64,000 bases of DNA from assembly GCA_024734555.1 (NCBI GenBank), contig JANPWX010000010.1, forward strand, positions 1,540,427-1,604,426. The letters run 5' to 3'. This DNA comes from Trochalopteron elliotii (Eukaryota > Chordata > Aves > Passeriformes > Leiothrichidae). Made by a program: the position numbers and the translations under genes. The notes beneath the pieces are model-generated. The model saw only the letters and a program-made list of their open reading frames with translations. It did no database searches and had not been told where the DNA came from. Shown here piece by piece: positions 41,596-54,800 of the stretch. The stretch's first letter is position 1; each line of letters begins with the position of its first letter.

Positions 41596-42174
41596 TCATG
41601 CATAAAGAAAGACAGTTTGGAAGGCAGGAGTCATTACAGGGAAAGGATTTTTCATTTTAGTTATGAAACTTAATTTGTTTTCAATGTCTTCCCTCCTTTG
41701 CATCTCTAAAATATTGATAGAGGTTATAATTTCTGACAGTGATGTTGATTGTGGCATGTAAGTAGGATCCAACAGCTGAAACTGATATGTAATATCGTGA
41801 CACCAGGGCCTATCACATAGAGACAAGATTAGAAGGTGCAGCTGAAAGAGTGGGTAATCAGTATAAATGAGAATCTTGAGTCTGAGCAGGCCTGAAATTA
41901 GGGAAAGTTCATATCTGTGTGCAAGTTTCACAACTCTCATCCAAGTTGTGAATTTTAGCAATGATATTGCAAGTGTGAGGACTGAGCAGCACTGTGTGAT
42001 CATAGGGATATGGATGAGAGGGAAAGCCTTCCTCAGCAATATAGCTGAGTACTGAGCAAGCACATGGATTTTAATCCTGCCAGAAAATGATTCTGTCTCC
42101 TGTTGCTTCATGGCAGATCCTGCCTTTCCTATTTTGGAGTGCTTTGCATCTCTGGCATTAGTGATGACTCCCAT
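41596..42174 (-). other. 192-codon open frame, unrecognised, doubtful
   Basis: This is the longest ATG-initiated open frame in the window, read antisense to ST6GALNAC3 within its large intron. The frame stays open about 13 codons upstream of the ATG. The product is Leu/Ile/Ser-rich with no signal peptide, zinc-binding cluster, nuclease or reverse-transcriptase motif that I can see, and I recognise no family. Hydrophobic patches near residues 60-75 and 110-120 are short. At this base composition, a frame of this length somewhere in 64 kb is uncommon but not impossible. No promoter, splice or poly(A) signal was tied to it. It may be chance, an exon of an antisense transcript, or a decayed coding fragment. 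Confidence 0.15.
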
Positions 42175-44280
42175 CAGACACCTGTGGTCTCTCTGCTGAT
42201 GGCTGATTGATCATACATGCAAGGCAGAGAAGCAGCTTTGCAAACCTTTGATCAGTGTCCATAAGTAGACTATGTTTTATGCATTAAATTTGACTCAAGG
42301 ATTTTAGAACCGTGGACTGCTTTCTCTTTAACGAAAGTTTCAGAGTTCTCAGAAAACTGAGGAAATTTTTTTGTGCATTGTGCATGTCTGTACTTTGTCA
42401 GTTTGGAGTTTTTTTCATACACTTTTTTTCAAAAACAGTTGTTCTCGCTTTTTCTTGAAGTTTTTCCAGCTGCTGATAGTGTTCAAAATAGCTCTGCACT
42501 ATGTGGGATCAAAACAGTTTTGGCATTAAAATAAAGCACAGCATTAACTGTTTTGTTTCAACAATAAAATGGGAAATAAATGAATAATTTTGGGAAAATA
42601 ATTATATTATCAGTTAGGTAGTACTCTGGAATTAATTTGTGAGGTGTAGTGGTTATCTCCACAGTTAATTACATTTTGATTTGAAATGTGTGGGTGTGGA
42701 AGTAAACAGCAATGTGTTTATTAGTCACTGTATCTGGGTCACCCCAAATAGCATTTAATGCCCCCACATCAAATGGTTTGTGGGTAGAAGAGTGTCCTGG
42801 GAATATCAAGGCAAGATAACAGCCATGCTCTTCACATTTAACTTGTTAATCAACAAGTAAGAAGAAGAAATGTCTTGTGTCTGGTCAGGTATCCATGAGC
42901 AGCAGCCAGATGCTTTGCCCTTTCCAAATGTACTCTGAAGAAGAATGGAGCTGTGCTCCTTGTTTTGCTCATTAGATAGCATTATCTCTGTGGAATGCCA
43001 GTTCATATCTCCTTGTGCTGTGTGTGGTTCTCACATATGGGATTTTAATAACCTTCATGCTGTGCAATGAATTCATAAACAGGGCTTATAGAGGAAAAGC
43101 ACCACAGGACTTTATTTTTTAATTATTGCTCTTTTGAAAAACGGGGTCTGCAGGATTTTTGCAAGGGTCTTGTGACATAGTCAGCAATTGTTTTGCTGCT
43201 GCAGTGAGGTTATTCCAAGAGGAGGGCATAAATACAGTATTTACCTATGATACACTTTTTCAGAATTGATTTTCAGTATCCTACATTTCGTAGCCACTAT
43301 AATTCTGCTGTTTTATAGGTGGAATTTTGAAGGTCTGATGGTATGGGAGTTCTCCCCATTTTTCTGGAATGTGATGTGCATTTGATTTCTTAGAGCATAC
43401 CTCTCCTCCTCATCCCTCCCCCTGTCTCAGCCTGTGAAGCCACAGTTTACTGCTCAGTGGACACTAGCACATGGCAGCAGTTTAGATTTCTGTTCTGAAA
43501 AGGACCTATTCATTCTGAATCAGTGGTGTTTCTTCTCTTTCTCTTTACCCCTCTTCTCCCTGGAGTCCATTTGAGCCACAATTTCTGCATCTCAGCCATG
43601 TTCCAGTACTGGTGAGGAAGGTACCACTGTTAGTAGAGCTAAAAGGAGTAACAGAAAATCCCAGCACTGGTCTCCAGGTATGGCATGGTATTTATCACCT
43701 TCTATTCACTGCTAACAGCCTTAGAAAGCAGACCTATGAGGAGGGCTCAATAAACTTAGTGTTATCTACAAACGCCTACAAAGTAATGGGTCTGAACTGT
43801 TGGGTACAGCCATTTTAGCAGTCCAGATGCTGGGTCACACATGCCAGGAGGGAAATTGCACCGTGTTGCCTGCCCATACCCTGTGCCACAACCAGCTGGA
43901 ATGAACCTGTGGTCATTCTGGATTCCAGTCTTGTAACTGTGCCTAATAATATTATATCTGGAATAAAATTTATTAGGTGTAGATTCTGTGTGGGATTCTC
44001 ATAGGACATGCAGATCAAATCTTACCCCATTTTCATTTTAGGAATGTTTCTCTCTCCTGCTGTATTTTGTATGACTTTGTGTGTGACAGGCAGTAGAAAG
44101 AACCAAGAACAGACAAAAAAAGACTTTTTTTTACTAATTATTCAATTTTCATTATTTTGTTGTCATTTTGAGTTCGTTTATTTCTAAAAAAGTTCCGCAG
44201 CACATTGAATAGCCCTCATTATTAAAAATGTGTGCTTTTTCATTAAAATTCATTGAGCTTCCCCTTGGTTCTTCATAGTG

Positions 44281-44495
44281 ATAGAACTATAGAATTACTG
44301 AAAAAAAGTATGTTGGAAATAACCTCTGGAGACCATCTTGTCCAATACCAGCTATAAATAAGACTAACATCAAGGTTAGGTCAGGTCTGTGCCTCTTCAA
44401 ACTTTGAAAATCTCTAGGAACAGAGACTCTGAATTCCTTTGTTTCAAAGCTTAATTGCCCTCTGTCATAAAAGTGTGTTCCTTGAACAGAGGATT
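44281..44495 (-). mobile_element. CR1 LINE fragment, diverged
   Basis: The + strand begins with two degenerate tail octamers (ATAGAACT ATAGAATT, 44281-44296). The antisense CR1 3' order follows: TGTTGGAAATAACCTCTGGAGACCATCTTGTCCAATACC, then GGTCAGGTCTGTGCCTCTTCAAA-type sequence and a GGAACAGAGACTCTGAATTCC segment. It is more diverged than the 36.6-kb copy. The far edge near 44495 is a rough estimate because similarity fades. Confidence 0.75.
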
Positions 44496-45809
44496 CTTTT
44501 TTAATGGAATATATAGAGTCCATCAGGTTTTTTTTCCTCAGCTCATCTGCCTTGGTCTTTTTTAGCCATGAGAACACTGTGAATGTCTGACACCATGTAT
44601 GATGGGGTAGCTGAACACAGACACACAGAAACCTCTTCATGCTGCATCTATAATTGTACAGTTGTATGACTCAGAGAGAGGGGATGCCAAAACTTGCACA
44701 TTTGCTTTGTAAATATTTTCTTAGAGTTAAATTAATACGTAATCTAGACCCTCCATCTCTCTCGCTTGCTCCTTTCGGTGTTGTTAATACATATGTACAC
44801 GTATGCCCTTTTTTTAAAGTCACTAAGCAAATAAGAACATAGAACTAATGTTGAGTATGGAAAAGTTTTCCATTGTATACTGTTCATGGAAATGAAGAAA
44901 TGTTATTTCTATGCTTTTCCTCTGCATAAGCTGTAACCTGGAAACCTGGATTATTATTTTATAATTATTTGACTGCAGTCAATTTTTTTTTCTTACTCAG
45001 CTGCCTCCCCAAGTCCCTCAGACCAGCTTTGTGGCAGCGAGGTGGAACTTACCCTCTCAGTTCCCAGTGTGCAGTTGTGACCTGCTGATAGTTTGAGATG
45101 CAACAGAGCCTGTAGTAGCATGGAGCATCATTGCTCCAGAAGGAGGATGAAATGAGAGGCACAACTTGTTTGCTTAGTAGGCAGTTATCAGTATTCCATG
45201 ATCTCTTCTCATTCTAGGCCCTCAGCTGAGATGTATTTTACTGTATTCATAATGCCAGCAAGCCACAGCAGGCAGATGCTCTCAGAGGACACTGATTTTC
45301 TTTCTCATGTTGCTCTCCCCAAGAACCTGTTTTGTCAGAACCATGGTAGTCATTGCTGTATCAGAGTGAGTTACAGAGCCACTGATGAGCCTAGGTGTTG
45401 ACCTTTAAGATTGCTTTTCAAGTTTCAAAGATCCTGCTGTCATTACAGTCCTTGGAAACATTAGGAATCACAAGCTACATTAAAGCCAACAGTCTAAAAG
45501 AACAAAACAAAAAAACCTACACAAGCTGCGTGCACTTGCAAGCAGAGTGGAAATGCGGAATTTGATGCCAGCATGGAAGCTAACGTGGCCTCTAAGGCTT
45601 CCATCCCAGAGACAGACTTGGGGCAGGAAATAGTTTCAGTAGTGACCAGGGAAGTCTGTCCAGCCCAGAGCAACAGTATGTGTGCTCACACACGGAGAAG
45701 GAACACCGTATTCTGGCTTTGTGAGTAGAGAGCTTATATGAAGAAAACACTTTGCATCCTTTTCGTGGGTAGAAGCAGAATCACAGCTGAAAGGCCTCTG
45801 CTGATGCCC

Positions 45810-45829
45810 AGGCCTCCTTGTGGAGGCCT
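45810..45829. other. Perfect GC-rich 8-bp hairpin with TTGT loop
   Basis: AGGCCTCC (45810-45817), loop TTGT and GGAGGCCT (45822-45829) form a perfect stem. The hairpin shares the word CCTCCTTGTGG with the dispersed repeat that begins immediately after it. Confidence 0.6.
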
Positions 45830-45858
45830 TTTACCTCCTTGTGGTTTGTATTGTTTGC
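45829..45858 (+). repeat. Dispersed 30-bp repeat, copy 1
   Basis: These 30 bases, starting TTTTACCTCCTTGTGG, recur exactly at 48022-48051 in the same orientation. Weaker similarity extends some 20 bases to the left of both copies (CTCCTTG..TGG). Both lose similarity immediately after TTGTTTGC. This is the pattern of two insertions of one interspersed repeat family with a common right end. I do not recognise the family. Confidence 0.7.
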
Positions 45859-48021
45859 ATGATTTTGTAATCTTGTCCGTCCATGAACTGCAAATCCAAA
45901 TTTCTCTTCTCAAAATTCCTGTGTTAGGTGAAGTCTCCAAGAAGTCTTTGGTTGTGTCAGTGGGAGTTTTAACTGTAATGGAGGCAATGAATGTGCCACA
46001 GATTTACCCAGAAAGTCAGCTTACAGGTATATTGCAGTGGTATTTTTCTTTTGAAGGTGTATGAAGGACTAAAACTTAATTTCTCTCTTAAAAATTTAAA
46101 TTATAGGTAGAAGAGCTTCGTGATTTTAAATACCCATTTTGGAAGTAGTGTTGTTTATATCTTGCAACTATGTCACTGTCAGGCCAGATTAAATAGTGGA
46201 GAAAAGATTGATAGGGTTTATTGTTTTCATCTTTTAATAAGATTTTGTTTTGCAACTGCTCCTAGCATGTTTCACCTCTTAATTTACCAGCTCATTAGTG
46301 TGTGTGTGTGTTATTCAGCGCCTCAGGCCTTGGGTTTGTTCTGAGCTCTGTGCTGGGGATGCACACACTGGCACAAGGCCCTTGACTTCAGTCAGATTTG
46401 GCAGAGGCCACTGAGCTCAAGGGCTTTTCTTCAGTAAAAGCTTTTAAGTGAGGGGTAAGTGGGACTGGTTTGGGATGTGGTGGGAGCAGGAACTGCACTG
46501 TCGAGCTCCATGTGTAAGGAGACCTGACACAGAAGGGTCTTTGAATTATTTACATGTCACTTAACCCCAGTGGTTTCCACTTGAGTTTCTGCTTACTGAG
46601 TTATTGCAGGTGTTGATAGTCCATGGTACAAACTGTTGTCTGCATGAAATCTGCACTGATTAAGAGGTGGTTGGTGGACCACCAAGGCAATGATGCAGTC
46701 AAAAAGCAATCAGAAGAGAGTGTATATACAGTGATTTTTTTCTTTTGAAACAGACCTTTAACATCATAGCTTTCATTAACGACTTAAAAAAACTTAGAAC
46801 ACATCTTCCTAATTTTTTTTGGACTAGCACTTTCAAAGTAAAATTTTAACCTGAAATGTCATTTTTAGAGAAAATTGTGAACATTTTTACAGATGACAGT
46901 CCTAGGGTGCTACTGCAAATACTGCAAATGTACCAGTGAAAGTAAATGAATGTGGCCAGAAGCAACTGTGTATTCTCTTTTAGATAAGACATCCTGCAAT
47001 TAAAAACACTGGACTTAGAAAGCTTCTTAAGGCTTATTTTGTCAAATGAAAAATGCCACTGGTTTTAATGCTATTGTAATAAACCTTATTCTTATTCCTG
47101 GCATGAATATTATATATTTTTTTAATTTCAGAAAAATGGATAATTAGCATTTTTGCTTATCACTTTCCTTCCATGCATACAAATAATTTGTCAGATAGAC
47201 CACCAAGAGAGACAAAATTAAATAATAGGTCTAGACAGCATGGAACCAAAATAAATTAGAGGTTAAGCTTCCAGCCTGTTAGGTGGGTTTTCAGGGGAAA
47301 GAAGAGGGGGACTTAATACAAGGAAGTTTTTCTGACAGTTTTTGCTGCCTACCTTTATATTGTTTCCTCATATCAAATCCCAAATAAGTTGACCTGAAAT
47401 AAGATGTGAAATTCATATTAGAAGTCCCCTAGTTTATTTGTGAGTCTAATTTTTTCAAATGTATTTAGGTTAGAGGCCTAACAGGCATTACTACATCTGT
47501 GATTCAGCCAACTAAGTTCCTAGATAATGGTCCATGATTAATGGTGAGTGCTGATAATAGGAGGTTATTAGAGAAAGCAAACTTGGAACAAATCTGCTGT
47601 ATACATTATATACTTTACTGCCATCTGTGGGTATTTATAATAAATACAGATTGACGTCAGCAGTCAGGGAAACCCATGTTCTCCATATGTGACAGAGGAT
47701 TCCTTAGACATAGTCTTCCAGTAGGCACCTTCACTGTAGGAATTCCCATTAAATTTTTTGCAGAGATGCTTGCTATTACTTGCAAAGAAAAAACAGTTTT
47801 TGTGGATGGAGTTCTTTTGGCCTTGGTCGCTGTCAAGGAGATCTTTCTAGAGTCCCCTCTGGAAGGAAGGATTATGCGTTACATGTTACCTCTGCTCTGC
47901 TGCCACACACGTTATTGGGTGTGAAAAATTGTTTTTGTCCTTTCGTACTGAGATTCATTCGTTATTCAGCCCGTGTGCTAACAGGACGTTCCTCCCTTTT
48001 ATGTCTCCTTGAGTGGTGACA

Positions 48022-48051
48022 TTTTACCTCCTTGTGGTTTGTATTGTTTGC
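48022..48051 (+). repeat. Dispersed 30-bp repeat, copy 2
   Basis: It is identical to the copy at 45829-45858. It follows an unusually CpG-containing stretch (TTTCGTACTGAG, TTCGTTATTCAGCCCGTG and GGACGTTCC, 47940-47995), which may be part of the same inserted element. There is no recognisable coding sequence. Confidence 0.7.
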
Positions 48052-48844
48052 TGAGCAAATATGTGTGTACAGAGAAGAAACAATTGTTATCTTCCCTATT
48101 ATTAAATGTAAAAAACAGAAAAGAAATGTGATACAGACAGAGAATTGCAGAAGATAAATTAGAGCTAAATATTATGATACCAATAACCTCCCGAATCAAG
48201 TGACATGTTTTGCTGGTAGCAAATGTACTGTTGGAAATACAGTTCTGCAGCAGAGTGACCAAAGGGGTGCCATTGTTAGGATCAGCTTGTGTTGTGCTCT
48301 TGCTGTTTATGCTGTTTGATGGACAGTGTCTGGTTTACATGGTGTTTTTCCAGTAACTTTTGTGCACAAAATTCAACGGTCATCGCGTAGTGCTGAGGGC
48401 AGGTGAGCAGTGTAGTGGATGTTAAGATAAATGACTTACTGGATTCAACATTCAGCAAGCAGTATTTGGTTGGAAGAATTCCCGGCTTTTGAACTATTAC
48501 AAAGTCATGATATTTTAAACCCTGTGTGTTTGTAAATGGGTGATAGATGAAGTGTCACAAACATTCTGGTTATTTATGGTCATCAGCTAAACCTCTGGGA
48601 TGAAGTTAGGAATACTCTAGAACTAATGTAGTTTGTTTGGTTTTCCATTTTGTACAGCTGTGAAGCTAATTTTTTCATAGGCTGTTGTTCAGAGTGAATG
48701 CTGTTTTAGTGGCTACTTTGTGAACTTGCCTGTGTAGGGTGTGCATGATGGAGTTTGCCTCTCTTCCATAACATTCAGTCCTCAACAGTATTTTACAGGA
48801 GCATTTCCACATATGTTCTTGGTTGTACTTGTATTTTTATGCTG

Positions 48845-48878
48845 ATATATATGTATATATGTATGTATATATATATGC
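48845..48878 (+). repeat. Alternating TA/TG microsatellite
   Basis: There are 34 bases of strict purine-pyrimidine alternation, mostly TA with interspersed TG steps. Confidence 0.9.
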
Positions 48879-51659
48879 CAAAGAGTATTCTGCTTTTCTT
48901 GCAGTTCAGAGGTGTACATTATGTGGATCTGAAGGTGCAGACATCTGCATGCATAGGGATGTCAGGGTTTCTGGTTACCTACAAACTATAGTACTGTATG
49001 CTGGACTGAACATATCCATTTTCATCTGTTTTCTTGGACAGTTGCAGTGTAAAGGACAAAAGCTTTTCTCTCTGCCTGTTCATTCCTGAATTATTTGATT
49101 GACATGTCTGATGAAGTTTTCTTCACAACAGTTTATAACTTAACAAATATCCTTAGGAGTTTTGGTTCTTCTTTGCTGGAGAGTATTCCCAAACATCATG
49201 GTTTATCCTCTCAGCTGTATATCAATATTTTGCTTTTTCTCAAATCCTCTTCCCCTTACATGTTTGCTTTTTAAGCACTAAAGTATATTCTACCCTTTCA
49301 TAGGTGTCTAAATTTTTTTCTGTTCTCTCCTCTCTTCTGTGTGTTCCTTCATTTCCTCCCCCTTCTGTGACATGATCCATTCATGTAAATAAGAGCACGT
49401 CCCTTCTGCCATCCTGCCTAGGGACAGGACAGTTTGCCAGGCACCTGAGACACGAACGAAAATGGGTCTTCTGCAGACTGACTGAGAGTGCACATGCAGG
49501 ACAGACCTTCACATCCTTCAGGAAATGCTTTAGGGCAAAACTTTCTTCACCTGCCACTCTCTCGGTGCCCAAAGTCCTCAGAGCTATTGACCATTAGCCC
49601 TCCAGAACTCTGCCTCTCCTGGGTCTTTCTGTTGTACTTGAAGCCCTGAATCTGGCAACTTCCTTCCTTCATTAACCCTCCATGCAGATGCAGAACAGTT
49701 TCTTCTGTTCTTATTTACTCCCTGCCACCTTTCTATTTTTAAGTCTTTTTACCAGTAGAGCTATAAAGTATGTTCCAACAGTTTATTATTCCAGAAGAAA
49801 ATACTAGTGTAGGCTTATTTAAAAGGTGTCAGTTTCCATAAGGTTTCAGATGGAAATCAGGAAAAATGAAAAAAATGAAAGGGACTGTTTTGTTAATGTG
49901 AACTCCTTTCCTCCACCTTTTCATAATAAAGCAAAATGTTCAATTGGAGAAGCATTTTAGCTCCATCTTAGAAAATTACTTTAATAGTATTTTTGAAAAA
50001 TTGAAAGTTAAAATATTTTGATCAAGCTGGACATGGCTTTTAGTCACTTTTAGTAAATTTTGTTTTATGAGATAATCATGAGGGGTATTATCTTTGACTT
50101 TTCAATTTTTGCCTTATAATAAAATAGTGAAAAATACATAAAATACATAACAAGACCTGGTTTTATTCTTTATAGGTTATATATTTAATTCTTTCTACTC
50201 AGAGTTTTCTCACATATATTTGAGGCATTTGGGTTTTGGCTCTTGGTATCATGACATTACTTAATTCTTGCTTTGTTTCAAAGTTGCCTATATTGTTCCC
50301 AATAGGAGCAGCAAAATCAACAACATTCTTGTGAGCATTTGCTCTGCTATATCTTGAAAGAGGTAGGAGCTAGCTGGCGTGGAGTTGTCTGGAGCTGTCT
50401 CAAAAGTGAGAAAGATGACACTGCATCTCTTTGCGCTGTGGTTCGTGTTTGGAGGGTTTGAGTTTCTGGTTTGGTTTTTTTTTTTCCTTTCCCTGAGAAA
50501 GAAAACTAAAGTGTTTCAAAAATACATTTGCTGGTTGAAAGTTTAGATGGGATGGGTGAGTTTGGCACACAAGTTTCAACCTCTGCCCAAAGTCCAAGCT
50601 TCCTTTATTTTCCTCTCTCTTTACCACTGACATGACGAATCCACAAGATACTTGTTCAAGCAAAGGGCTGGTACAGCCCCTTTAAGGAGCTGTAACAAGA
50701 GCTGCAAATCAAAGAGTTCTGTAACAACTGGGTCAGTGTATATAGAAAGACTTTCAAACATGGTTATTTATTCAGTCTCCTGCTGTAAGATTAGTGTGTC
50801 CCATTATGTGCCTCCTATGCATTCCCTTCCAATTCATTCAATTTAAATAAAAACTTTCTGCTAGAACTCATGTACATATCAGTGACATTCATCTAAATAA
50901 AATATCCCAGGCACTTGAGTCTCAGGAACAGTCTTATGAAGAACAAGATCATACTCTATTTATTTGGAAATGGGATGCATGTTGACGTTGGGCTTATTTC
51001 AAAATAATGTCAAAATGTTAAAATCTTTATGAAATCTTAACATTAAATTTTATGAAGACAGAGATGTTTGCTGGGATGTGATGCTGAGGGCTAAGAGCAA
51101 AATCAACTGCTGAAGATAGAAAACCCACAATACTGCCATAGGGGGGAAGAGGGAACAAATACAAACTCAGGGTAATCAGACCTGTCTTTTTTTCCATTTT
51201 TATCATTTTTTGCTTGATGTTAGTAATATAATATAAGTTATATACAGTGCTGTACTAATTTGGTAGTTCTTGCTGGGTGAACCCACAAATAACTATCTTT
51301 TCTTTAAATGTGCTGATTTTTCCTAGGGAAGCTTGGCAAGTCTTTTCTCACAGTCAGAGGTTTGAAGAAATTGAGTAACTATAGATAAAACCAGCTTGTT
51401 TAATCACTGAAACACAGGAAAAATTAAAATACATTTTTTGCTTGTTAAGTAGAGAAAAGCAATAAAAACAATGCCAGACAGTTAATGCCTCTCTTGTACC
51501 TTTCATTTCAAAGACCTCAAAAGAACATCAAGAAGAATAAAGGCAAAATCTATTCCCTATTGGCATCATTATAAATGCTGTATCCTCTAAAACTCTAAAG
51601 ACATCCAAGAAGAGTAGAAGAATAAATGGCATTGAAATAAAGGAAGTCTCTCTGGAGCT

Positions 51660-51850
51660 TTGTTCAATCGGCTTTGTTAGAATTCACTCAAATAGGATGA
51701 TTATAAGAAAAGATCTCATTTGTTTCAACATTAAAGGAGCAAATTAATATGTGGCAAGCTGCTAATAATTGCCTCATTATGTAGTGAATGGGCATTGTGT
51801 CCAATTTACAAAATTACAATCATATTGTTAAAGTAACAATTGAGAAAGTT
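51660..51850. promoter_or_regulatory. Candidate conserved non-coding element
   Basis: The stretch is rich in ATTA/TAAT cores (near 51710, 51744, 51763, 51776 and 51813). It also holds several ACAAT/ATTGT SOX-like cores (51793-51798, 51815-51842) in both orientations. It lies within repeat-free sequence 3.7 kb upstream of exon B. There is no reading frame to explain it. Enhancer function is inferred from motif clustering only. Confidence 0.25.
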
Positions 51851-54800
51851 TAGTCTGAGTTTCCTAACTATCTGCATGATTAGTTGTGGGATTCAGAGTG
51901 GAACAGAGTTGGTGGTTGGAGAGAGCACACCACTGGTCTGTAGTGCTAAGAAGCCACAAGAGAAATTCAGCTTTTCATTAGTGGAAGTTCCATCTGCGGT
52001 GGTCTCTTGAGCTGAATTTGGTCCAGCTGAGGAGTGAATCTGGCAATCTCTGCTGAGACCTGAGCTTGGCTGTCTGGTCTGTCCAGATATTATTTTGTGG
52101 TTCAGAGACCTGGCGTGAGATGATTCCCACACGGACCTCGGCAGATGTACAGGGCTGCGGCTGGGAAACTTGGTGATCCAAGATCTGTAACACTGGGAAA
52201 CCCACCCATACAAATGGTTCTGTAGCTGGAATTTCAGTCACCTGGTGGAAACTTTGGAAATGATGGGGGAGTTGTCAAATTTGGAAAGTAAGCAATTTTC
52301 CAAATAATGAAATGCAGTGTGGGAGGGAATCATGTTTTGTGACCTACTTTAGTTGGATTTGCTTGTGACCTTTTCTAATTCTGGCTGATTTTGTTACTTA
52401 ATGATTTGACCTTTGATTCTGTGAAGCCACTTCAGTGCTAAATGCAAAGATTTAATAACTAGAACTGTTTGATAAGTGACCTTTATTACACAGCTATTTC
52501 TCTTTGCTAGAGAAATGGCACTGTTTTGTGAGTTCTAATTCACAGTTTTAATTATCTTTTCTATTGTCTGTAAGCTTGCACAGGAAATGGAAAGGTCAGA
52601 CATTTCATTTTCTTTACTGATTAAAATATAAGTGTTCCTCAACAGTTACAATGTATCATTCAGGAAAAAGATGGGTCTATTTGTCAGAACCATACCCAGC
52701 TTCTCTGCTGAGGACTTCTTCATCCTTCTGGTCAGCAACAAAATGAGCAATTTTCTAGCAGCAATAATAGCTCAGTCCCCTTGGTGTTTAGAGGTGAAAT
52801 AAATGTCTAAATACATGAAAAGAGAAGAAAAGGTGAATGGTTCTTAATGTTTTTGTCTTTAACTCATGTACCTATGATGCAAGTGAATGAAGGTCTTGTG
52901 AGAGCTGAACCTTGGCCTGATGTTCTGGGTCCACAGAGGATAAGCAGTAACAGCACAAGTTTCTGTGTGGTCCTGCCAATCTGTTTCAATCCCTCTGCTG
53001 CTGGACCATCTCTGCAGATGAGAGGACAGCCTGGACTGCCTGGCAGACCCATTTGTATTGTATGTGGATTCATGTGTGTCACTTAAGCCACCCTTCTCTC
53101 TGTGTCTGTGACGCTTACAAACCAACACCACAGAGTGGTGGTCTCTCTCCATATGGGGTTCAATGAGTGAATACTAACGTGTGTTTTCTCATACGTTGAG
53201 GGAGATATGCAAAAAAATGATGAAGGCAGTGAATGGTTCTGGAGTCAATGGAATATGTATCACGGATGTCACCCAGTCTCCCAACTCTGTCTGGGATCTC
53301 TGTTGGGAAATATGCATGCTGGCACATGTGAAATCTCTCTACGTTGTAAAAGATATTTATTGTGAGATAGAGCTGGGAGGGGGTTAGCCTCTGACTCTGT
53401 TCAAGACGAGCAGATTATATGTTGGGCTAGTGTAGGTATTCAGTATTATGAAAGCACTTCATAAATTGGAACAAGATAAATGAATCACAACAAAAGAGCT
53501 GGAAAACCAGGGGACACAGTCGCAGGAGTGAGTGTACTCAGCTTATTCAAGCAGAACAGTTGCACTCAGTGAATAGAAAATGTGCAATGAATTTCTAACT
53601 AAGGTGAGAAAATCAAACAATTCTAAATTTAAGAGAGCAGCTCCATTTTAATGGAGAAGGAAGAATTTAGTGAAAAAAGCAGCTCTGAGGATGAGACAAA
53701 TTTAAATGGAACCAGATTCTTGACCAAATTGGCTTTTCCTATCTAGCAGTTTCATATTCAGCATTTGTTAGTTTGAAAGTTCACCCTGAAAGCTATAAAT
53801 TAATCTACTGGGACTGTAACAATTCACTTCATTCTAGGATATGAGTTATGCCTGTGGATTTGTTTAGGTCACCCAGCCATGTCCTCATAATGTATCTTAG
53901 AGAGAATTTCTGTAAGTAAGCGGTAAACAGAGAGACTGCTGCGTTCAGCTGCATCTCCTGGGATTTCATCCCTGTTGTCAGAAAGCCATGCAGGACAGCT
54001 CTCTAAAACTGTAACAGCTATAAAAAATACATGATGTTCTGTAAAGGAAACATTGACAATGCTTCTGCATTCAATCAGGAATCTTTAGCTACTGATAAAA
54101 TGAGGAAAGAATATTTTCCTTAACCAAATAACTAAAATTCTCAGTGATCAGGGTTCCAACAGAGCCACATAATGAAATCAAATCAATCACAATAGAGAAT
54201 TCAAAGCTTTGAAATTGTGAGATTTACTGCATAAATCTTGCAGGATGCACCTTAATTCAGTACAATATTTGTCAACCAAAGGTGAGGTATTTTAGCTTTC
54301 TTCAGATGTTTGTCTCTTGACCTTGCATTATTCCCCCTTACCAAAAAAATTCAGTTTTTTGTCAGCAATGGCATCCTAGGGTTATAGTGGTCAAATGTAG
54401 GCAGGCTATTCATCTACATCAGCTAAATGAGGTGTGATTTTGAAGAGAAATAACCACAGGTCTGATCAGGAAAGCACCTAGCATCCTGTCAGAGTAAATG
54501 TCCAAAGAACGTGAAGGGAATTCTTCCTAAAAAATACTAAGCTGAGGTCACTGGCTCCCAGTTGTGAGCATGACAGAAGATCAAGTCTCTGACCATACAA
54601 AAAATTGTAAGTTATTTCTGACCTGGATGATCTTTTGTAGGGTTTTTTGTGATGGATCTGGTTTTCATTTGATTTATATTTCTAACTGAACTCTTTATAC
54701 AATCCAGTTTAAATAGAGGGCATTTCCTTTTAGTCCATAGGTACAAAAGAATGAAAAGTCATTTACTCTTTATACTCAGACAAATGGAACATCAGACAGG

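Noticed and set aside
46671..46685. 15-base odd palindrome TTGGTGGACCACCAA
   Set aside because: It is too short to be significant in 64 kb and has no partner features.
51893..52241. Two overlapping minus-strand frames of 106 and 87 codons in a GC-richer patch
   Set aside because: GC-richer sequence has fewer stops. The two frames cannot both be real and neither shows a motif.
52864..53086. Collagen-like words (GQPGLPGRP) in a plus-strand frame
   Set aside because: There is only one short Gly-X-Y stretch, without neighbouring collagen exons or matching splice sites. It is accidental.
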